Assembly: GCF_902859875.1 (NCBI RefSeq)
Contig: NZ_CADIKF010000029.1
Location: 1-64,000 of the forward strand
DNA: 64,000 bases
Direction of reading: 5' to 3'
From: Paraburkholderia solisilvae
Lineage (GTDB): Bacteria; Pseudomonadota; Gammaproteobacteria; Burkholderiales; Burkholderiaceae
Positions within the stretch are counted from its first letter, which is position 1, and each line of letters begins with the position of its first letter. A program made the position numbers and the translations under genes. The notes beneath the pieces were generated by a model, which was given only the letters and a program-made list of their open reading frames with translations, ran no database searches and was not told where the DNA came from. Shown piece by piece: positions 28,548 through 37,055 of the stretch.

Positions 28548-29056
28548 GAGGTCGAGGCCTGTGCGTGCGAATGCGCGAGTTGCGCTGCGGATGAAAACAA
28601 CAGCGCCTTCACGTCGTCGGTGAGCATATGCCGGACCTGCACCCACTGCACGAGCCCGTGGCCGTCATTGGCGAGCGGGCCGAGCCAGCGCGCATGAGGC
28701 GTGTCGACACCGGTCTGCGCGAACTGCTCGCGCGCGATCCGGCGCGTCTGCGTCGCGCCCTCGACAATCAGACCGAGCAGATGCGGCGCTTCCAGCGCCG
28801 CGCCGGCCACCGTGTCGCTGGCCCGATACTCGACCACGACGAGGCGCGTCGACAGCAAGCGCCGCGCCGCGCGCCCGAGCGCGAGGCGCGGCACGTCGAT
28901 GACCGGCAGCGGCTCGCCGTGCCGCTCGGCTACGCCGGCCACCCACGCGGGTGCGCCCGGAATCGGCCGGGTCGGCGCGAGCGCGAGCACTTCGACGATC
29001 TGCGCCGCGTCGATCGCGTATCGTTCGCCATCGAGGTCGAACAGAAGAAAAAGCAT
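28544..29056 (-). CDS. wspB: WspB CheW-like coupling protein
   Basis: 170 residues, single CheW domain: L-F-L-L-F-D-L-D-G-E-R-Y-A-I-D at the N-terminus, P-A-W-V-A-G-V-A, then P-V-I-D-V-P-R-L and L-G-L-I-V-E. It begins 31 bp after the wspA stop and ends in a 4-bp overlap with wspC. In the Wsp system WspB and WspD are paralogous couplers between WspA and WspE. Confidence 0.93.
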   Translation of the reverse strand: MLFLLFDLDGERYAIDAAQIVEVLALAPTRPIPGAPAWVAGVAERHGEPLPVIDVPRLALGRAARRLLSTRLVVVEYRASDTVAGAALEAPHLLGLIVEGATQTRRIAREQFAQTGVDTPHARWLGPLANDGHGLVQWVQVRHMLTDDVKALLFSSAAQLAHSHAQASTS

Positions 29057-29087
29057 CGCCGTCGAACCTGTCGTGATTCGCCTCGCG

Positions 29088-30764
29088 TCACGCCTCGATC
29101 TTGAAGCGCGACACGCCCGTGCGCAGCTGGTTGGCCACCAGCGTCAGATCGTCGATGGCCTGCGACGACTGACGCAGCGATTCCGCCGTCTGCTGCGCGG
29201 CCTCTGACAACTGCGACAGCGCCTGCGTGATCTGCTCGGCGCCGCTCGCCTGCGTATGCATCCCTTCATTGACCATCTGGAAACGCGGTGCGAGCGCCTG
29301 CACTTCCTGAATGATCTGCGAAAGCTGCGTGCCGACCTGCTGCACGTCGTGCATGCCGCGCCGCACTTCCTCGGAGAACTTCTCCATGCCCATCACGCCC
29401 GCGGACACGGCCGACTGGATCTCCTTCACAGTCTGTTCGATGTCGTAGGTCGCCACCGCGGTCTGGTCCGCGAGGCGCCGGATTTCGGTCGCAACGACGC
29501 CGAAGCCGCGGCCGTATTCACCCGCCTTTTCCGCTTCGATCGCCGCATTCAGCGACAGCAGGTTAGTCTGGTCCGCGACCTTTGTGATGGTCGCCACCAC
29601 CTGGTTGATGTTGACCGCCTTCTCGTTGAGAATCGCGAGCTTCGCGTTGACCGAGCCGGCCGCCTCCATCACGCTGCGCATCGTGTCTTCCATGCGCGCG
29701 AGGCCGTTCTGGCTCGTGCCCGCGAGCGTGGCCGACTGTTCCGCGACGCGCGACACTTCATTCATGGTCTGCAGCAGGTCGCGCGAGGTCGCGCCGATCT
29801 CACGTGAAGTCGCGCCGATTTCGGTTGTCGTGGCCGCCGTTTCGGCGGCGGTCGCCTGCTGCTCTTTCGACGTCGCCGCGATCTCGGCAACCGAGGTCGT
29901 CACCTGCAGCGACGATTTCTGCGCCTGTGCGACGAGGCTCGTCAGTTCCTCGGCCATCCGGTTGAAACCCTTCTCGAGCGTGCCGAACTCGTCCTGACGG
30001 CGCAGCGCGAGCCGCTGCGCAAGATTGCCGGTGCGCATCACGTCGAGCACCTCGACGACCTGCGCCATCGGCACGGTCACCGCCTTATAAAGGGCATAGC
30101 CGGTGCCGAGCGCGACCAGCAGCATGACACCCAGCGCAACCGCGAGCGTGATCTCGGTTTCGTGCGCCGACTGGCGGATCAGATGCGCCCAATCGTCGGC
30201 CTGCGATTTGTCTTCTTCGACCATCGCATTGGCCGCGCGCGTCACCTTGTCCCACGCGGTGCTCATGCCGAGCGACGCCCCCTGCGCATCGAGCCGCGAG
30301 GTCTGCGCGATGCGCAACACCTCGTTGAACTGCGGCAGCGCCTCCGCATACGCGGCGCGAAATGCATCGAAACGCGCGGCGTCTTCCTGGCCATCGACGG
30401 TTTGCGGATATTGCGCGACGAGCCTGTCGATCATCTTCAGCAAGTCGCCGACCTTGTCGAGATCGTTGCGGGTGGACAGCGCATCGCCGTCGACGAACAG
30501 CGCGCGCTGCAGCGTCGTCAGACTTTCGCTCGACGTCGCGCGAATCGACGTGGACAGGAAAATGCCGAGCACCGATTGCTTTTCGAGTTTGTCCGCTTCG
30601 TCATTGATCGCGCGCAGCCGGGTATAGGAAATCGCCGCGGTAATCAGCATTAGCAGAAAAATGGCGCCGAAGCCGAGCAGGATGCGATTTCCCAGCGAAA
30701 AACGGTTCAACGACGCCGTGCCCGCCAGAGAGGCATTGCCGCTGCGTGAAGTCGCAATACTCAT
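29088..30764 (-). CDS. wspA: WspA methyl-accepting chemoreceptor-like sensor
   Basis: 558 residues from the ATG at 30764; an upstream in-frame ATG at 30866 would add 34 residues with no ribosome site. It has an N-terminal membrane segment (about residues 22-46), a periplasmic helical domain of about 150 residues, a second membrane helix, HAMP, and a chemoreceptor signalling domain with the E-Y-G-R-G-F-G-V-V-A-T-E-I-R hairpin. It senses surface contact or envelope stress in Pseudomonas and Burkholderia. It is the first gene of the operon. Confidence 0.95.
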   Translation of the reverse strand: MSIATSRSGNASLAGTASLNRFSLGNRILLGFGAIFLLMLITAAISYTRLRAINDEADKLEKQSVLGIFLSTSIRATSSESLTTLQRALFVDGDALSTRNDLDKVGDLLKMIDRLVAQYPQTVDGQEDAARFDAFRAAYAEALPQFNEVLRIAQTSRLDAQGASLGMSTAWDKVTRAANAMVEEDKSQADDWAHLIRQSAHETEITLAVALGVMLLVALGTGYALYKAVTVPMAQVVEVLDVMRTGNLAQRLALRRQDEFGTLEKGFNRMAEELTSLVAQAQKSSLQVTTSVAEIAATSKEQQATAAETAATTTEIGATSREIGATSRDLLQTMNEVSRVAEQSATLAGTSQNGLARMEDTMRSVMEAAGSVNAKLAILNEKAVNINQVVATITKVADQTNLLSLNAAIEAEKAGEYGRGFGVVATEIRRLADQTAVATYDIEQTVKEIQSAVSAGVMGMEKFSEEVRRGMHDVQQVGTQLSQIIQEVQALAPRFQMVNEGMHTQASGAEQITQALSQLSEAAQQTAESLRQSSQAIDDLTLVANQLRTGVSRFKIEA

Positions 30765-31373
30765 GGTCGCGTGTGCGAAAGGAAAGTGGACCGGCGCCTC
30801 GGTCGGCGCGCAGGCGGCGCGCGCGATAGCGGCGGATATGACGCGCAACAGTACCAGCATTGACACAGGATTGTCAGCAAACCTGCGGCGGGTGTTGCGC
30901 CGGACGCAGCGACCACCCGCCGCCGGTTCGGAATCGTTTCTTTCCGTGTTAAGACCCGCCCCTTTTCATCGCAATTACTGCAGCCGTTCTTTTGAAATGG
31001 AATAAGGGTTTTCGATCATAAACGCGATCGGGATGCGAAGCGCCGACACGTTATGCGATTTCGATAGCGGGTAAAAAAGCTGAAGCGCCGGTTTAACATT
31101 TCGAACGCGATCCATTCGATACGGTTTCAACCAGCGGCCGGCCGGCGAAGCGAGCAGGCGCAAGCTGCGCCGCGCCTGCCGCGTGATGTCGAAGCGTGAC
31201 GACACGCGTTTGTCGGAATTCGCTGAATAAGTAATTTTTGCGGATTGTTCGACGCGGCTAGCCGATTTTCGTTATTCGCGAATGAAAGCCGGTGCGCTTT
31301 CATCCACCTGTTTTTGCCATGTCGATGCGCAGCATGCAAACGAATGGCCGGCAAAGCACCGGTCATCGCGCGC
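30765..31373. other. Intergenic region between wspA and the monooxygenase gene
   Basis: 609 bp. The left part, 30765-30960, should contain the wsp promoter (leftward). It holds a small inverted repeat TGACA (30861-30865) and TGTCA (30872-30876). The right part from about 30990 to 31330 is AT-richer and contains only weak leftward open frames without a ribosome site. No convincing gene. Confidence 0.4.
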
Positions 31374-32480
31374 TCAATCGAGCACCGCGCGCTCGAGCGT
31401 GGCGCCGGGTTCACGCGGTTCCTCATCGAGCAGCGCGCGCACGCGCGGCATGACCTCGTCGGCAAACGCCTGCATCGATGCCTCGAACGGCTGGAACTGC
31501 AGCATAAAGAGTTCGATACCGGCACGATGAAAGGCGGCGATACGCCGCGCGACCGTATCGTAGCTTCCGACCAGCCCCGCCGCGGTGCCGCCGTTCGAGC
31601 CGACGCGCGGCGTGCGTGCGAAGGTTTGGAACATCACCGCACGCGGATCGATATTCGCTTTCTGCTGCTCGCGCAATGGCGCATCCTTCGCGGCGAGCGC
31701 GAACAGATGTTCGAGATGCCGCTGTGCGGCCGCGTCGGTCCCGGCGGCAATCACGAACGCGGACAGCCCGAAGCGCAGCGGCGCCCGGCCCAGCGGACGC
31801 GGCCGTGCGGCGACGTCGGCAACCAGCCGCGCGACGTCGTCGAGCGGTTGGCCGTTGATAAACCACACGTCGCCGTGCTCGGCGACCAGCGCGCGCGCCG
31901 GTTCCGACTCGCCGCCCACATAGACGGCTGGCCGGCTGCGAAACGGATCGGCGGGCCGTAGCTGGTAATCGTCGATATGGAAGTGCTGCCCATGAAAACG
32001 GGTGCGCTCGCCGCGCAGCAATGCGTCGACCACGCTGATCCATTCGCGGCCGTACGCATAGCGCGCATCGTGCTCGGCAAAGCCGATTCCGGCGCGCTCC
32101 AGTTCCGCCCGGTTCCATGCGTTGACGAGGTTGATCGCAAAGCGGCCGCCGCTGATGTGCTCGATCTGCTGCGCCATCTTCGCGAGCACGACCGGGTGAT
32201 ACAGATACGGCTTGATGGCCGCGATGATCTCGATGCGTTGCGTGAGCGCCGCGAGCGCCGCCGACGCGCTCCACGCTTCGAGCTGATCGAGGTTCTCGTC
32301 GTGCGGATTCATCGTGTGTTGCGCGACGAGCACCGAGTCGTAACCGAGCCGCTCCGCTTCGAGCACCAGCGCGCGATTGCGCGCCCACGACGCGTCGTAC
32401 GGTTCATCAGGATCCTGCAACGCGGCGCGGCTGCCGTGCACCAGCGCCCAGACGCCAAAGCGAATGTGAGAAGAAGACAT
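31374..32480 (-). CDS. LLM-class FMNH2-dependent monooxygenase (sulfonate/sulfone type)
   Basis: 368 residues from the ATG at 32480, preceded by a perfect ggaggg ribosome site. The luciferase-like fold is shown by F-G-V-W-A, the E-A-E-R-L-G-Y-D-S-V segment, P-V-V-L-A-K-M-A-Q-Q-I-E-H-I-S-G-G-R-F, N-L-V-N-A-W-N and E-Y-like/W-I-S-V-V-D-A-L-L-R-G. The family includes SsuD, MsuD and SfnG. The divergent SsuA-like gene supports sulfonate desulfonation. A flavin reductase partner is not in the window. The exact substrate is unknown. Confidence 0.85.
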   Translation of the reverse strand: MSSSHIRFGVWALVHGSRAALQDPDEPYDASWARNRALVLEAERLGYDSVLVAQHTMNPHDENLDQLEAWSASAALAALTQRIEIIAAIKPYLYHPVVLAKMAQQIEHISGGRFAINLVNAWNRAELERAGIGFAEHDARYAYGREWISVVDALLRGERTRFHGQHFHIDDYQLRPADPFRSRPAVYVGGESEPARALVAEHGDVWFINGQPLDDVARLVADVAARPRPLGRAPLRFGLSAFVIAAGTDAAAQRHLEHLFALAAKDAPLREQQKANIDPRAVMFQTFARTPRVGSNGGTAAGLVGSYDTVARRIAAFHRAGIELFMLQFQPFEASMQAFADEVMPRVRALLDEEPREPGATLERAVLD

Positions 32481-32654
32481 CGGTGCGCCCTCCTGCGCGG
32501 CGTCGACGATAGAAGCAGCGATGATGCCGCAGCGACGGCGCGCGTACACGCGGCGCCGATCTAATTTGTCGCGATATCGATCGATGCAATCCAGCTTTGG
32601 CGAGCATCGATGCGCCGCTATAGTCCGTAGCTCGATCGCTGCGGGAGAGGGTTG

Positions 32655-33683
32655 ATGAACACGACATCTGTTTTGCTTGATCGCTTGCGTCGCCGGCTGC
32701 CGCAACGCGTATTCAGCCGCGATATTGCGCGGTGTGCGGCGCTCGGCACGCTGCTGGCAATCTGCGCGCTGTGCACGCAACCCGCCGTTGCGCGTGAGAC
32801 GGTGTCGATCAGCTATCAGCGTTCGTCGACGCTGCTGATTCTCCTCAAGCGAACCGGCGAACTGGAGAAGCGTCTCGATGCGCTCGGCTATGACGTGAGC
32901 TGGCACGAGTTCTCGAACGGGCTGCTCGAATCGCTGAACGCGGGCAGCGTCGACCTGCATGCGGACGTCGCCGACGCGTTCGCGCTATTCACGCAGGCGG
33001 CGCACGCGCCGCTCACCTACTATGCGGAAGAAACCTCGGCGCCTTCCGCGCAGGCGATTATCGTGCCGCCCAATTCGCCGATTCGCACGGTGGCCGATCT
33101 GAAAGGCAAACGCGTCGCGGTGTCGAAGGGGTCCGGCTGCAACTTTCTGTTGCTCGCCGCGCTGAAGCAGGCCGGTTTGACGATCGACGATATTCAGGCG
33201 CGTTATCTCGAACCGTCCGATGCGCTCGCCGCATTTCGCGGCGGCAATATCGACGCGTGGGTGATCTGGGATCCGTTTCTCGCGGCCGAGCAGCGCGACG
33301 CGCACGTGCGGGTGATCGCCGACGGCAGCGGCGGCCTCGCGCAGTACAACCGCTTCTATACGGCGACGACCGCGTTCGCGGACAAGCATCCGGATGTGCT
33401 GCGTGTCGTGTTCGACGAACTGAATCGCACCGGGCAGTGGGTGAAGTCGCATCCGCAGGAAGCGGCGCAGATACTGAGTCCGTTGTGGGGCAATCTGCCG
33501 CCGCAGACGGTCGAACTGGCGAACACGCGCCGCAGCTACGACATCGTACCGGTGCGCAGCGACCGGCTCGGTGACCAGCAGCGGATCGCGGACACGTACT
33601 ACGCGGCGCGCATGATTCCGCAAACGCTGAAGGCCACTGACATCCGCATCTGGACGCCGCCGCCCGCGCCGTCGCAGCCGTGA
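32655..33683 (+). CDS. ssuA: Aliphatic-sulfonate ABC transporter substrate-binding protein
   Basis: 342 residues from the ATG at 32655 after a gggagaggg site. Residues 1 to about 42 form a signal peptide. The body matches SsuA: I-S-Y-Q-R-S-S-T-L-L, D-L-H-A-D-V-A-D, D-L-K-G-K-R-V-A-V-S-K-G-S-G, Y-L-E-P-S-D-A-L-A-A-F-R-G-G-N-I-D-A-W. Typically it feeds SsuBC, which are absent here, so it could use a remote permease. It is divergent from the LLM monooxygenase, so the two are probably co-regulated under sulfate limitation. Inference from pairing. Confidence 0.8.
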   Translation: MNTTSVLLDRLRRRLPQRVFSRDIARCAALGTLLAICALCTQPAVARETVSISYQRSSTLLILLKRTGELEKRLDALGYDVSWHEFSNGLLESLNAGSVDLHADVADAFALFTQAAHAPLTYYAEETSAPSAQAIIVPPNSPIRTVADLKGKRVAVSKGSGCNFLLLAALKQAGLTIDDIQARYLEPSDALAAFRGGNIDAWVIWDPFLAAEQRDAHVRVIADGSGGLAQYNRFYTATTAFADKHPDVLRVVFDELNRTGQWVKSHPQEAAQILSPLWGNLPPQTVELANTRRSYDIVPVRSDRLGDQQRIADTYYAARMIPQTLKATDIRIWTPPPAPSQP

Positions 33684-33789
33684 ACGCATGTGGTCGCGAC
33701 GTAACCGTGGCGCGAGCGCGCCCATTGTTCGGCAGCGCTTCGCGCGCCATGCATGCAATGGGCTCGCAGGACGTTGAGCGTTTGCCGAT

Positions 33790-34548
33790 TTACAGCTTTT
33801 CGTAATTGGCTGCCGCGAAGTTCCAGTTGATCAGCTTCGCAGTCAGTTCTTTCAGATAGTCGGGCCGGCGATTCTGGTAATCCAGATAATACGCATGCTC
33901 CCACACGTCGACGGTCAGCAGCGGCGCCTTGCCGGATGTAAACGGCACATTCGCATTGCTCGTCTTGACGACCGACAGCTTGCCGTCTTCGACGACGAGC
34001 CAGGCCCAGCCGCTGCCGAACTGCGAGGTGCCCACCTTCACGAGCTGCTCATGCAGTGCGTCGAGCGAACCGAAGTCGCGCGTAATCGCCGCGTGCAGTT
34101 TGGCGCCCGGCTGCGTCGGCGTCGGGCTCATCGAGTTCCAGTAGAAGTTGTGATTCCACGCCTGGCCCGCATTGTTGAAGATGTTCTCCGACGATGCATC
34201 GCCATAGGTCTTCACGATAATCATCTCGAGCGATTGATCCGCGTACGGCGTACCGCGCACGAGCTTCGCCAGATTCTCGAAATACGCGCGATGGTGCTTG
34301 TTATAGTGAAAGTCGATCGTGCGCGCGGAAATCACCGGCTCGAGCGCATTCTGCGCGAACGGCAGCGGCGGCAGCACCTGCGGCGAAGCGCCGAGATAAG
34401 CGGGCACCGCGTCCGAACCGGCGGCATACGCGGCTTCAGTCGGCAGCATGCCGGCGGTCGCGCCGGCGAGACTCGCCACCACCGCACTGGCGGCACCTTT
34501 CGTTGTTCTTGCAATAAAATCGCGTCGTTGAATGGAGGTGGCGGTCAT
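33790..34548 (-). CDS. Superoxide dismutase (Fe/Mn), Tat-exported
   Basis: 252 residues, about 50 longer than cytoplasmic SodB because of an N-terminal twin-arginine signal: Q-R-R-D-F-I (residues 7-12), a hydrophobic Ala-rich stretch, and A-Y-A-A-G. The core is an Fe/Mn SOD: D-F-H-Y-N-K-H-H-R-A-Y-F, N-H-N-F-Y-W, and D-V-W-E-H-A-Y-Y-L-D-Y, which contain the four metal ligands. Metal choice cannot be told from this. It converts superoxide to peroxide and oxygen, here probably in the periplasm. It converges on ssuA. Confidence 0.9.
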   Translation of the reverse strand: MTATSIQRRDFIARTTKGAASAVVASLAGATAGMLPTEAAYAAGSDAVPAYLGASPQVLPPLPFAQNALEPVISARTIDFHYNKHHRAYFENLAKLVRGTPYADQSLEMIIVKTYGDASSENIFNNAGQAWNHNFYWNSMSPTPTQPGAKLHAAITRDFGSLDALHEQLVKVGTSQFGSGWAWLVVEDGKLSVVKTSNANVPFTSGKAPLLTVDVWEHAYYLDYQNRRPDYLKELTAKLINWNFAAANYEKL

Positions 34549-34908
34549 CAGTTAGCCTTAAGAAAGTAAGGGAGTGGAAGCACGTCTTTCACCCAGCCCT
34601 TGCCGCTTCGAACCCCGTCCTGCTTTCGATCGAAGAATGACAACAGCCGCTCTTTAAAACGATCGACGCTATCGCGTTATTCCCTAACGCAATACCAATA
34701 CCGATCGGCATGCTTCTTTACACTTTTAAGGCAGTGATGTGAAACGCGCTGGCCATCAGGCATCCTTGAAGATCGTTTGGGTCGATGTTGCTTCGGAAGT
34801 GCGGTGCTCAGGTCGACTCATCGCACCGCGAGACCACGTCTGCAAGAAAAGAGGCGTCCTTGAAGAAACCGCTTGACTATCTATCTATGAGTAGATAAAG
34901 TACGGCTC
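34549..34908. other. Intergenic region between SOD and tetR genes
   Basis: 360 bp holding divergent promoters. It includes an inverted repeat GCGTTA (34674-34679) / TAACGC (34685-34690) and the operator-like palindrome at 34881-34897. No gene seen. Confidence 0.4.
34881..34897. promoter_or_regulatory. Operator-like palindrome before tetR
   Basis: The site reads CTATCTnnnAGTAGAT, with a perfect TATCTA-N4-TAGATA core at 34882-34897. It ends 12 bp before the tetR start, where repressor binding would block transcription or be part of the leader. The same pattern with the same spacing is found at 35533-35549 before ohr. Confidence 0.65.
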
Positions 34909-35475
34909 ATGGAAACGACAACGACCGTCCGCGAGCAGATACTCGATCACGCCATCACGCTGATGATGCTGCATGGCTACAACGGGTTCAGCTATCGCGA
35001 CCTGTCCGAACTGGTCGGCGTCAAGACCTCGAGCATCCATTACTACTTCCCGTCAAAGGAAGACCTGGCGCTCGAAGCGGTCAACGAATACAGCAGTCAG
35101 ATCTTCGGGCTGCTGAGTTCGGTAGACGCATCGTTGCCGGCGGACACGAAGCTCGCGCGCTATACGAAACTGTTCGGCCGCACGCTGGGCGACGGCGATC
35201 AGATCTGTCTGTGCGGCATGCTCGCCGCCGACATCGGGTCGCTGCCCGACCCGGTCCGCGCAGCGGTGCAGGCGTTTTTCAAAGCCAACGAAAGCTGGCT
35301 CGCGAAAGTGCTCGCTCAGGGCGTGAAAGAACGCACGCTGGTTGCGAATGGCAAACCGGAAAGCGCGGCGCGCGCACTGTTCGCCGCTTATCAGGGCAGC
35401 GTGCTCGCGGCCCGGTTGTTTCAGACAAAGTCGCGGCTTGAAGAAATCGAAGCGATGTGGAAAGTTTCAAAGTAG
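34909..35475 (+). CDS. TetR-family regulator
   Basis: 188 residues. The N-terminal HTH spans about residues 8-52: G-Y-N-G-F-S-Y-R-D-L-S then V-K-T-S-S-I-H-Y-Y-F-P-S-K-E-D-L. The ligand-binding half has two Cys in I-C-L-C-G-M (near 102-105). It resembles the TetR_C group that contains F-A-A-Y-Q-G-S-V-L-A-A-R. The Cys pair might sense oxidants or electrophiles; that is inference. The ohr gene lies 200 bp downstream on the same strand with a matching operator-like site. Confidence 0.9.
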   Translation: METTTTVREQILDHAITLMMLHGYNGFSYRDLSELVGVKTSSIHYYFPSKEDLALEAVNEYSSQIFGLLSSVDASLPADTKLARYTKLFGRTLGDGDQICLCGMLAADIGSLPDPVRAAVQAFFKANESWLAKVLAQGVKERTLVANGKPESAARALFAAYQGSVLAARLFQTKSRLEEIEAMWKVSK

Positions 35476-35532
35476 TGTGGAAGTGATGCAGTTGCAGGTC
35501 GGGCGGTTCGCCGCTCTTTCATGGCCGGTTAT

Positions 35533-35549
35533 CTATCTTCTAGTAGATT
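35533..35549. promoter_or_regulatory. Operator-like site before ohr
   Basis: Carries the same CTATCT-N3-AGTAGAT pattern as the site before tetR. It lies about 126 bp before the ohr start and 58 bp after the tetR stop. Sharing between two promoters suggests that the TetR protein binds both. Confidence 0.6.
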
Positions 35550-35674
35550 GGTAGCCGGACGAAGCGAAGCTTTAAGCTGTAACGGGTACTGGCCGGTCGT
35601 CGGATTGCACGAAGCAGCCCACCGACCAACCCGCAAGCAGGTCCATTCAACCCAATGCCATCAGGAGTCTTATC

Positions 35675-36100
35675 ATGTCGATCGAAAAAGTGCTGTACCG
35701 TGCTCACGCTCATGCAACCGGCGGCCGCGACGGCCGTGCGACCGTGCAAAACAGCACACTCGATTTCAAGCTGGTCACGCCGCGTGAACTCGGCGGCGCG
35801 GGCGGCGACGGCGCGAATCCGGAGCAGCTGTTCGCGGCGGGTTACAGCGCGTGCTTTCTCGGCGCGATGAAGTTCGTCGCCGCGCGCGACAAGATCGCGA
35901 TGCCGGCGGACGCATCGATCGATTCCAGCGTCGGCATCGGTCAGATTCCGAGCGGCTTCGGCATCGAAGTGGAACTGAAGATTTCGCTGCCCGGCCTGGA
36001 TCGCGCCGCTGCGCAAGCGCTGGTCGACAAGGCGCACATCGTGTGTCCGTATTCGAATGCGACGCGCGGCAATATCGACGTCACGCTGACGCTGGTTTAA
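35675..36100 (+). CDS. ohr: Organic hydroperoxide resistance protein (Ohr/OsmC family)
   Basis: 141 residues, full length. Redox cysteines Cys60 (A-A-G-Y-S-A-C-F) and Cys124 (V-C-P-Y-S-N-A-T-R) are both present, as are Arg19 in the R-D-G-R region and Glu50 in N-P-E-Q-L. It detoxifies organic hydroperoxides using dihydrolipoamide reduction in characterised Ohr. Start ATG has caggag about 9 nt upstream. It follows a TetR gene rather than the usual MarR-type ohrR. Confidence 0.93.
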   Translation: MSIEKVLYRAHAHATGGRDGRATVQNSTLDFKLVTPRELGGAGGDGANPEQLFAAGYSACFLGAMKFVAARDKIAMPADASIDSSVGIGQIPSGFGIEVELKISLPGLDRAAAQALVDKAHIVCPYSNATRGNIDVTLTLV

Positions 36101-36132
36101 GCGCGCAGTGTTCTAAGGTCTCTGAAGGTAAG

Positions 36133-36170
36133 CGCCCGGCGCGACGATGCTGCATTCGTCGCGCCGGGCG
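36133..36170. terminator. Perfect 15-bp hairpin after ohr
   Basis: Arms CGCCCGGCGCGACGA (36133-36147) and its exact complement (36156-36170) enclose an 8-nt loop, 32 bp after the ohr stop. It is the strongest GC hairpin I saw in the window, but without a T tract. It may stop or protect the ohr transcript. Confidence 0.6.
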
Positions 36171-36221
36171 GATATCACGCACGCCGAATCGGCCTCGCTA
36201 TTGCACGACGGAGTCAGCATC

Positions 36222-36377
36222 ATGAGAAAGACCTTGAGCGCGTCGCTGCTGGTCGGCGGTGCGAGCCTTGCCGCAATTGCGCTGGTCGCCGCGACGGCCG
36301 TGCTGTCCGCACCGGCATTCGCCAACGAAATGAGTGCGGCGCCGCATCCGTTTACCACCACCGCCTCTCGAATCTGA
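36222..36377 (+). CDS. Small exported peptide, unknown
   Basis: 51 residues from an ATG with ggag about 9 nt before it. It has a long signal-like sequence (positively charged start, hydrophobic Ala/Val/Leu stretch, probable cleavage after A-F-A near residue 34), leaving only about 17 mature residues. It resembles the N-terminus of many Burkholderia small exported proteins; it may be a decayed remnant. No family recognised. Confidence 0.45.
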   Translation: MRKTLSASLLVGGASLAAIALVAATAVLSAPAFANEMSAAPHPFTTTASRI

Positions 36378-36465
36378 TCGTCTAAAAGCATGCGTGGTTG
36401 CCAGTCAGCGTCTAGTCGACGCAGCGCGCGCGTGCTCAGCCGGCAAGGATGCCATATGGATTTAT

Positions 36466-36684
36466 TCAGCCCGCGTCCGGGCTGGCGCCGATGCGCAGCC
36501 GGTTGATCTGAACGGCGATATGCTCGAGACGCGTAAGATGCATCGGCACGGAAGCGCGCGCTTTCAGCGCTTCGACTCGACGCTCCCAGTATTTGATATC
36601 GACGCGGTCCGCAACGGTGAGCATGCGGACGATCTGTTCCAGGTGAGCGATTTCGCGTTCCATGATCTGATCCATTGGATTCAT
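36466..36684 (-). CDS. Small helical protein, unknown
   Basis: 72 residues from the ATG at 36684, chosen for gggag 8 nt upstream; a longer frame to 36747 is possible. It is predicted helical, with charged heptad-like segments (R-E-I-A-H-L-E-Q-I-V-R-M-L and Y-W-E-R-R-V-E-A-L-K). No known domain. It may form a small coiled coil. No evident partners. Confidence 0.5.
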   Translation of the reverse strand: MNPMDQIMEREIAHLEQIVRMLTVADRVDIKYWERRVEALKARASVPMHLTRLEHIAVQINRLRIGASPDAG

Positions 36685-37055
36685 TGTTGTGCTCCCGCGA
36701 GTGGTTCGCCGATCCTTCTGGCTCAAATCAACTTCGCAGGTTAACAACCGGGGTCTTAAGACAAGCTTAAGCAGCGGTTCGTCTTAGCGTTATTCGATGC
36801 GTGCGCAACGAGATTGCGCCGGGTGGCTCGACAGCCGGTTTGCTGCACGCGCAGGACGCCGGGACGTCGGTTGCGTCGCGTATTTCCCCTCTACGTCGTT
36901 GCCGCCCGTATGGCGGCGCGGTCCTCGATCGTTCGTCGTGCAGATGTTGTGCAACGATGTCCAGATTGCGAACTGCAAAACGTCTGATGACGCGATGGTT
37001 GGCCGGTTTGCAGTGCGTGTCAAGCTGAAGCCACCACGCATAACGTCCGTATGCT
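36685..37055. other. Intergenic region before the EamA gene end
   Basis: 371 bp. It holds the presumed promoter of the small helical protein gene (right of 36684) and the 3' region of the EamA gene. Several overlapping open frames here have no ribosome site or family resemblance. Nothing else seen. Confidence 0.4.

Noticed and set aside
30861..30876. TGACA/TGTCA repeat in the wsp upstream region as an operator.
   Set aside because: 5-bp arms are too short to separate from chance; noted only in the intergenic entry.
30975..31205. A 76-codon minus-strand frame in the wspA/monooxygenase gap.
   Set aside because: No start signal or similarity; treated as intergenic.
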